From assembly GCA_003022685.1 (NCBI GenBank), contig PXSV01000162.1, forward strand, positions 1-18,444: 18,444 nt of DNA, given 5' to 3'. This document shows positions 12,678 through 18,444 of this stretch, in pieces. This DNA comes from Halobacteriales archaeon SW_9_67_24 (GTDB lineage: Archaea; Halobacteriota; Halobacteria; Halobacteriales; Halococcaceae). The translations under genes were made by a program, and so were the position numbers. Position 1 is the first letter of the stretch, and each line of letters starts with the position of its first letter. Under the pieces are notes generated by a model, which saw only the letters and a list, made by a program, of their open reading frames with translations, was not told the origin of the DNA and did not search any database.

Positions 12678-15600
12678 TCAACACTCCGACCAGCCACACG
12701 ACTCGCAGGTCCTGCAGCCTTCGGAGTAGTACAGCGACAGCGAGCCACACGAGGGACACTCGGGGCTCTCACCGCTGTCGATCATCGCCTGGACGTCGCC
12801 CGTCGACTGATCGGTGCCGGCGTCGGCTCCCGGTCCGCTGGCCTGGGGGTAGGTCTTCTCGATCTCGCCGTCGAGATACCGCCGCATCGCGGTGCCGATG
12901 GCGTCCGGGATTGACTGGATCTGTTCGCCCTTGTCCCACGCCACCTTCGGGCTCCGGGTGCCGTCGAGCTCGTCGACGATCTCCTCGGGATCGACGCCCG
13001 ACCGGAGCGCGGTCGAGATGACCTTCGCGAGCGCCTCGGTGAATGAGTTCGTAAAGCCGCCCGAGTGGCCGATGTTGGCGAACAGCTCGAAGGGGCGACC
13101 CTCGTCGTCCTCGTTGATGTTGACGTAGAGCTTGCCGTAGCCCGTATCGACGCGCTGGGTCACGCCGTGGAGCACGTCGGGTCGGGGCTGTTTCGCGGCG
13201 TAGACCGGCTCGGTGTCGACCATCGATGCGAGGTCGGCGTCGAGCGCCGCGCGGACATCCTCGTTGTCGAGGAAGCCCTCAACCCCACCGAACACCGCTT
13301 CGATCTGCTCGACGAGGACTTCCGCGGCCTCGCCCTCGTCGGCGAACTCGGCGTTGTCCGCCCGGGTCGTGAGGACCTGCTTCGAGCGCGTGCCGTCCCG
13401 GTAGACCGTGACGCCCTTCCCGCCGTTGTCGTAGATGTACCTGTAGACCTCGTCCATGTCCTCCTTCGAAGCACTGTTCGGGAAGTTGCAGGTCTTCGAG
13501 ATCGCCGAATCGACGCCCGCCTGGCACGCACACTGGACCGCGGCGTGCTGTTTGCCCGAGAGGTCCGAGGTCACGACGAACAGCTCGCCGATGGCGTCGG
13601 GCACGGTATCGAGGCCCTCGACGCCGTCGAACTCATTCGCAGCCATCTGGTCTTGGGCCTCCTGCTTTATACTCTCGACATCGATGTCGTTGGCCTCCAG
13701 CACCCGGAGGAAGTAGTCGTCGAACTCCACCAGCATCTCGTCGCCCTGGACGTCGTCGGAGACGTTCTTGTAGTAGGCGACGTTGTAGATCGGCTCGCAG
13801 CCACCTGTGGTATTACCCACCATGCTAGTCGTCCCCGTGGGGGCTATTGTCGTTGTATTGTGATTTCTGATTGAGTAACCATTCTCCCAGTCGTCGGCCG
13901 ACTCGCCGGTCTGGGCCTCGAACCACTCGCGGTATGCGGTGGGATCAGCATATTTCGAGTCGCCCCAGTCCTCAAAGACGCCGCGCTCCTCGGCCAGCTC
14001 GTGGGAGGCCCCTTTCGACCCGTGGTTGATGTGACGCATGAGCTGGCGCGCGATCTCGTTGCCCTCCGCGGAGCCGTAACGCACGCCGAGCTGGATATAC
14101 AACTGGGCGAGCCCCATGATTCCGAGCCCGATCTTGCGCATCTCCCGGACCTTCTGCTCGATCTTCCCGACCGGGAAGTCGCTCATCGTGACGACGTTTT
14201 CGAGGAACCGCGTGCCGAGTTCGATCCGGCGGTCGAACGCCTCGGTGTCGATGGCCTTGTCAAGGTAGGCTTCGATCGCCGCCTCCTGGGTGTCGTACTC
14301 GGCGGCGTGCTCGTCGGACCAGATCCGCCAGTCCGGCGCATCGCTCGCGGCGAGCGTCGAGAGGTTGATGTGACCGAGGTTGCAGGCCTCGTACTCCTCC
14401 AACGGCTGCTCGCCGCAGGGATTTGTTGCTAATATTTTATGTTCTGGGTGCTCCTCGACATCGAATGAGTGTTCCTTGTTCACGCGTTCGAGGTAGATCA
14501 CGCCAGGCTCGCCGTTCTGGTAGGCCCCGTCCACGATGTGCTCCCAGAGATCGGCTGCGGGGATCGAGAGCTCCTCGCCGACCTCGACGTGGTGACCGAG
14601 CCCGTAGCAGTCGTAGAGCTCCTTCGTCTCGGCGGTGGCGATGTGGGATTCCTCAGTACGGGGATTGGTGAACGTGAACTCGCCGCCGTCTTCGAGCGCG
14701 TCCATGAAGTCGTCGGTCACACCGACCGAGATGTTGAAGTTCGAGAGGTGACCCTCGACGGCGTTCCGGAGGTGTTCCGGGACTCTACCTTCGTCGTCGA
14801 TGAGCTCACGGGCCTCTTCCAAGGCGTCGACGAACCTGGTGTGCGTGAAGTCGTCGGGGTCGTTCAGCCGAAGCGAGTGCGCGAGCGAGACGTCCTTGTT
14901 CTTTGCGTGGATGAACTGGATGACGTCGGGATGGGAAACGCGCATCACGCCCATCTGTGCGCCCCGGCGTGCGCCGCCCTGGGCGATCGTTTCACACATT
15001 TGATCGTATGTGCGCATGAACGTGATCGGCCCCGACGCGATCCCGCCGGTGCTCCCCACAGCATCGCCGTACGGCCGGAGCTTCCAGAACGCATACCCCA
15101 TTCCGCCGCCCGATTGGAACACTTGGGCGGCCTCTTTGGCGGTCTCGTGGATGTCGTCGATGTCGTCGCCTGGCGAGTCGACGAAACACGCCGAAAGCTG
15201 CTGGAGCTCGTCGCCCGCGTTCATCAGCGTGGGCGAGTTCGGCATGAAGGAGAGATCCTCCATCGCGTCCTGGAACGCATCGGCGGTCTCTGCGACGTGC
15301 TCGCGGATCTCCGCGGGGAGATCGGGCACCACGGTCTCGTAGGCGAACTTGTTGACGTTGTACGCCGAGAGGTGGGTTTCGGCGTCGTCCCCGGCGGTGG
15401 TCCCCTTCCCGAACACCTCGCTCGCGAGGTCGTCCCGTCGCGGGGGGTCGGGTTTTAATTGGTCCGGCGTGACAGTGATCTCGGTGTCCTGGCGGTCGGC
15501 CTCGAACACCGCCTCGGCGAGCGCGACGTTGCGCGCCACGCGCTCGAAGAGGTCCTCCTGGGATTCGACGAGCTCGCCATCGGAATCCTTCCGGAGGTAG

Positions 15601-15716
15601 CGCGCGGGCAGGATGTTGTCGTAGGCGTTCGCGGTCAGTCGTTCTTCGAGGGTGTCGCCGTCGGTGCGTTTGACCGGCAGGGTGACCTCGTCGGCCGAGC
15701 GGTTCGCGCGACTCAC
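12678..15716 (-). CDS. nrdJ: Adenosylcobalamin-dependent (class II) ribonucleotide reductase
   Basis: 1012-residue cytosolic class II ribonucleotide reductase, reducing ribonucleotides to deoxyribonucleotides with a thiyl radical made from adenosylcobalamin. The redox pair is C177 (LSACFVDSPGDD) and C445 (EYEACNLGHINLS). The radical cysteine C434 and E436 lie in ATNPCGEQ, the 11-residue spacing to the second redox Cys being as in characterised NrdJ. Substrate-loop APTGTTSMVGNTTGGCEP is around residue 632. Further motifs are MPNSPTLMNAG, FQSGGGMGYAFW and TCNFPNSAS. The C-terminal Cys-rich tail (CPSCGSLS, then GCRTCESCGWSEC) is a zinc/redox end that re-reduces the active site. The start at GTG 15716 is fixed by GGAGG 8 nt upstream and matches the family N-terminus; a GTG 15 codons earlier (15761) is less likely. 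Three AT-rich codon patches interrupt the GC-rich coding style. No intein is present. Confidence 0.95.
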   Translation of the reverse strand: MSRANRSADEVTLPVKRTDGDTLEERLTANAYDNILPARYLRKDSDGELVESQEDLFERVARNVALAEAVFEADRQDTEITVTPDQLKPDPPRRDDLASEVFGKGTTAGDDAETHLSAYNVNKFAYETVVPDLPAEIREHVAETADAFQDAMEDLSFMPNSPTLMNAGDELQQLSACFVDSPGDDIDDIHETAKEAAQVFQSGGGMGYAFWKLRPYGDAVGSTGGIASGPITFMRTYDQMCETIAQGGARRGAQMGVMRVSHPDVIQFIHAKNKDVSLAHSLRLNDPDDFTHTRFVDALEEARELIDDEGRVPEHLRNAVEGHLSNFNISVGVTDDFMDALEDGGEFTFTNPRTEESHIATAETKELYDCYGLGHHVEVGEELSIPAADLWEHIVDGAYQNGEPGVIYLERVNKEHSFDVEEHPEHKILATNPCGEQPLEEYEACNLGHINLSTLAASDAPDWRIWSDEHAAEYDTQEAAIEAYLDKAIDTEAFDRRIELGTRFLENVVTMSDFPVGKIEQKVREMRKIGLGIMGLAQLYIQLGVRYGSAEGNEIARQLMRHINHGSKGASHELAEERGVFEDWGDSKYADPTAYREWFEAQTGESADDWENGYSIRNHNTTTIAPTGTTSMVGNTTGGCEPIYNVAYYKNVSDDVQGDEMLVEFDDYFLRVLEANDIDVESIKQEAQDQMAANEFDGVEGLDTVPDAIGELFVVTSDLSGKQHAAVQCACQAGVDSAISKTCNFPNSASKEDMDEVYRYIYDNGGKGVTVYRDGTRSKQVLTTRADNAEFADEGEAAEVLVEQIEAVFGGVEGFLDNEDVRAALDADLASMVDTEPVYAAKQPRPDVLHGVTQRVDTGYGKLYVNINEDDEGRPFELFANIGHSGGFTNSFTEALAKVISTALRSGVDPEEIVDELDGTRSPKVAWDKGEQIQSIPDAIGTAMRRYLDGEIEKTYPQASGPGADAGTDQSTGDVQAMIDSGESPECPSCGSLSLYYSEGCRTCESCGWSEC

Positions 15717-15790
15717 GCCTCGGTCCTCCGGTCGTGAGCGGGTGATTGGCGGGCGATACACGGGTCGAAGTTGGACGGTGTTTCTGTCAT
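15713..15790 (-). CDS. 25-residue leader ORF overlapping the nrdJ start
   Basis: ATG 15790 opens a frame encoding MTETPSNFDPCIARQSPAHD plus five residues, ending in TGA at 15715-15713. This stop overlaps the nrdJ GTG as GTGA, the 4-nt coupling also used in the trp operon. An AGGAG at 15804-15808 lies 13 nt upstream of the ATG, slightly far. It could be a translated leader that couples nrdJ expression, or a chance frame. No similarity recognised. Confidence 0.35.
   Translation of the reverse strand: MTETPSNFDPCIARQSPAHDRRTEA
15725..15729 (-). promoter_or_regulatory. Shine-Dalgarno of nrdJ
   Basis: GGAGG on the minus strand ends 8 nt before the GTG at 15716 and decides the nrdJ start against the upstream GTG at 15761. 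It lies inside the 25-codon leader ORF. Confidence 0.75.
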
Positions 15791-15809
15791 TTGTGACGGC
15801 GATCTCCTA

Positions 15810-15836
15810 CCGAAGCGAGGGTCATCAACGCTTCGG
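15810..15836 (-). promoter_or_regulatory. Hairpin in the nrdJ leader
   Basis: A perfect 8-bp stem ccgaagcg/cgcttcgg has an 11-nt loop. On the nrdJ transcript it is followed at once by TAGGAG, the candidate ribosome binding site of the leader ORF. A second stem gcatcg/cgatgc (15836-15841 with 15857-15862) abuts it, so the leader is structured. The common cobalamin riboswitch B12 box is not seen. Confidence 0.45.
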
Positions 15837-15933
15837 CATCGGTCTTCGATTCGTGTCGATGCGGTCCGGATAGCTGGCGTAGCGGCTGTTCGTGCGAGTC
15901 CGACGAGATACGCCGAGTTACGGTACTGATGTG

Positions 15934-15951
15934 TGCCTCCGAGGCATATAA
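15934..15951 (-). promoter_or_regulatory. Candidate nrdJ promoter with operator-like palindrome
   Basis: The minus strand reads TTATAT (15951-15946), the best TATA box upstream of nrdJ, predicting transcription from about 15922 and a leader of about 205 nt. Directly downstream, tgcctc-c-gaggca (15934-15946) is a perfect 6+1+6 palindrome lying between TATA and start point, where a repressor would block assembly. No transcript data are available. Confidence 0.5.
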
Positions 15952-16063
15952 CGGTAGGTAGACCGGAGTGAAAGTGGTCGTCGGATCGGTGGATCCACGA
16001 GACGGAGTGCGGACATCCACGCGAAGCTGGAGGGGGTTTTCGGATGGAGACTCGGCGTCGGAT
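15952..16063. other. Intergenic DNA between trpG end and nrdJ promoter
   Basis: No gene or strong repeat is recognised here. A tttt tract on the plus strand at 16037-16040 (aaaa on the transcribed strand) is not a terminator for trpG. Confidence 0.4.
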
Positions 16064-16722
<659 letters not shown>

Positions 16723-16726
<4 letters not shown>

Positions 16727-18339
16727 CGACTTACCTCCGGGGGCGGCGTCGAAGACGACTGCTCGATCCGATCGAGCGCGGCGAGCACGCCGTCCATCTT
16801 GTGCTCGGTTTCCTCGTACTCGCTCGCTGGATCGGAGTCGGCGACGATGCCCGCGCCCGCCCGCACAGTGATGCGGTCCGCCGTGGCCGCCTCGCCAACC
16901 CCCCGTTCGTTCGGTGCGTGATCGACCAGCGCCGTGCGGATCACGATCGCGATGTCGGCGTCGCCGTCCCACGAGAAGTAGCCGACGCCGCCGCCGTAGA
17001 GACCCCGAGGACTGGTTTCGAGGTCGTCGATGATCTCCATCGCCCGGATCTTCGGTGCGCCCGAGAGCGTCCCCATCGGAAAGGTTGCGCGCGTCGCGTC
17101 GAACGCATCGTCATCGGCCGCGAGCCGCCCCGTGACGGTGGACTCGATGTGCTGGACGTGAGAGTACTTCAGGACGGTCATGAACTCCCCGACGCGGACC
17201 GAGCCTGGCTCGCTGACCCGGCGAACGTCGTTGCGCGCGAGATCGACCAGCATGGTGTGCTCGGCGCGTTCCTTCTCGTCGGCGAGCAGTTCGCCGGCGA
17301 GCCGGCGGTCCTCGACCGGACTGGCCCCCCGAGAGCAGGTGCCGGCGAGCGGGTTCGAGACGACTTCCTCGCCTCGCACCGAGACGAGCGTCTCGGGACT
17401 CGCACCCACCACCGATCGGTCGCCGTATTCGAGAAGGTACATGTACGGCGAGGGATTGATATCGCGGAGCGCGGCGTACAGCCCACGCGGGTCGATCTCG
17501 CCGACGAGTTCCCGGGCGCGCGAGAGCACCACTTGGTAGCTGTCGCCGTCGAGGACGTGCTCCTTCCCGCGCTCGACCGCCGTCTCGTACGCCTCACGCG
17601 ACCCCGCAGTTTCGTCCTCGCGAACGAACCTGCCTGGATCGACCGTCGCATCGGCGAGGACCTCTCGAACACGCTCGGCCTCGCGCACGAGGTCGTCGTG
17701 GATCGCGCCCGCGTCGTCGCCTCGCCGGACGAGCGGCGTACACACCAGCGACGCCGTGTCGGCGGCGTGATCGAACGCGAGAGTCCTCGTGGTTAGCACG
17801 AACTGCGCGTCGGGCACCTGCGAGTCTGGCCGGTCGACGCCCACCTCGTCGAGATGGAGGTCGTGCACCGCGTCGTAGGCCAGGAATCCCACGAGCCCGC
17901 CATCGAGCTGCTGGCGGTCGGTCGCGGGGAAGTTCACGCGCTCGACGTCCGGTAGCGCGCCGCGGAGTCGGTCGAGGGCATCACCCTCGCCGGGATCGAC
18001 GAGGTCAGCGTACCGCGAGTCGAAGGCGTCGATGTCGGTTCCGTTGGGATCGAGGGTGATGGCGGCCGCCGGGTCGTAGCCGACGAACGAGTAGCGCGCG
18101 TGGCGTTCCTCGCTCGCGGGCGCGAACGCGCCGTCCGGGTCACTCGACGCGAGCTTCTCGCCGCTTTCGAGGAGAAAGGTGTGTGCCGCACCCGACGCGT
18201 CGGCGAGCGCCGCGTACGCCGCCAGGGGCTCGATGTCGGCGTCGAGATCGACCGTCGTCCGGATGACCGCCGGCCGGTCGGCGTCCTCGGCGAGGGCGAC
18301 GAACTCGCCGCGACCGAGGGACGGCCGTTCCTCGCTCAT
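16723..18339 (-). CDS. trpE: Anthranilate synthase component I
   Basis: 538-residue chorismate-using enzyme making anthranilate with ammonia from TrpG, the first step of tryptophan synthesis. The N-terminal regulatory part carries the tryptophan-binding LLES at residues 56-59 and YSFVGYDP. The chorismate-binding domain has the family motifs EAYETAVERGKEHVLDGDSYQ, NPSPYMYLLEYGD, VGASPETLVSV, NPLAGTCSRG, HTMLVDLARNDV, FPMGTLSGAPKIRAMEIID and VRAGAGIVADSDP. Length matches TrpE. The feedback motif suggests inhibition by tryptophan. The ATG at 18339 overlaps the stop of trpF (ATGA) and its own stop overlaps trpG (GTGA), so all three genes are translationally coupled. No ribosome binding site precedes the ATG, consistent with coupling. 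Confidence 0.96.
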
Positions 18340-18444
18340 GTCGTCGCCGTTCGTGGCGCTGTCGCGCGCTCGACGAACTGCCGGATCGCCGCGTGGTCTT
18401 TCACCCCGCCGGCGCGTTCCGTGCCGCTCGAAACGTCCACGCCG
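18336..18444 (-). CDS. trpF: Phosphoribosylanthranilate isomerase, C-terminal end only
   Basis: The last 35 codons enter from the window edge. GVDVSSGTERAGGVKDH is the TrpF C-terminal signature in which the phosphate-binding GVDVSSG loop precedes the final helix (AAIRQFVERA). TrpF isomerises N-(5-phosphoribosyl)anthranilate to the carboxyphenylamino-deoxyribulose phosphate. The stop overlaps the trpE ATG by 4 nt. The order trpF-trpE-trpG fits the trpDFEG arrangement known from haloarchaea, so trpD is expected just outside the window. Confidence 0.9.
   Translation of the reverse strand, partial: GVDVSSGTERAGGVKDHAAIRQFVERATAPRTATT

Noticed and set aside
15713..15951. Cobalamin riboswitch upstream of nrdJ
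   Set aside because: The leader is structured and the enzyme needs B12, but no B12-box-like sequence is visible, so the name is not justified.

Overview
The window is chromosomal DNA of a haloarchaeon (class Halobacteria). It is GC-rich, most proteins are very acidic, one secreted enzyme has a twin-arginine signal, and many genes have a TATA-like box about 25-30 nt before the start codon with no room for a ribosome binding site, as in leaderless haloarchaeal transcripts. Several small zinc-finger proteins (HEWD type, a CPxCG...HCKYVCP type, a DUF5830-like protein) belong to families I know only from haloarchaea. The genus cannot be fixed from the sequence.

Layout. 1-1625 (-): 5' part of a hydantoinase/oxoprolinase A gene, cut by the window edge. 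1758-4001 (+): secreted glycoside hydrolase family 26 enzyme behind four copies of an 83-residue beta-rich module. 4109-6783 (-): a tight group of an acyl-CoA thioesterase, a TraB/Tiki-fold membrane protein and an M50 (site-2 protease type) membrane protease. 6926-8177: small haloarchaeal proteins (a 151-residue acidic protein, a zinc ribbon without a usable start codon, a HEWD protein) followed by a gene-poor stretch carrying a 58-bp exact copy of part of the thioesterase gene. 8178-8304 (-): intron-containing elongator tRNA-Met. 8388-10787: a DUF7115-like protein, a DUF5830-like zinc protein, a TVP38/TMEM64-type membrane protein with an abnormal 3' end, and an antisense zinc-finger gene lying inside that end. 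10920-12638 (+): membrane-anchored sulfite-oxidase-family molybdoenzyme. 12678-15716 (-): adenosylcobalamin-dependent (class II) ribonucleotide reductase nrdJ with a long structured leader. 16064-18444 (-): end of the tryptophan operon, trpF-trpE-trpG, with 4-nt start/stop overlaps.

How the genes work together. trpF, trpE and trpG are one translationally coupled biosynthetic operon. The thioesterase, TraB and M50 genes are probably co-transcribed. Other neighbours look like independent single-gene units, many convergent with almost no spacing.

Most interesting signals: three short AT-rich, rare-codon patches inside nrdJ, two of them at conserved active-site motifs and one ending exactly at the catalytic-site cysteine, which look like scars of former inteins; the 58-bp exact duplication placed immediately after a stop codon; the nrdJ leader with an operator-like palindrome, hairpins and a coupled 25-codon ORF; a TVP38-type gene whose end has been replaced by the antisense of a zinc-finger gene; and a zinc-ribbon ORF that has lost its start. 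No mobile element, CRISPR array or defence system was seen.
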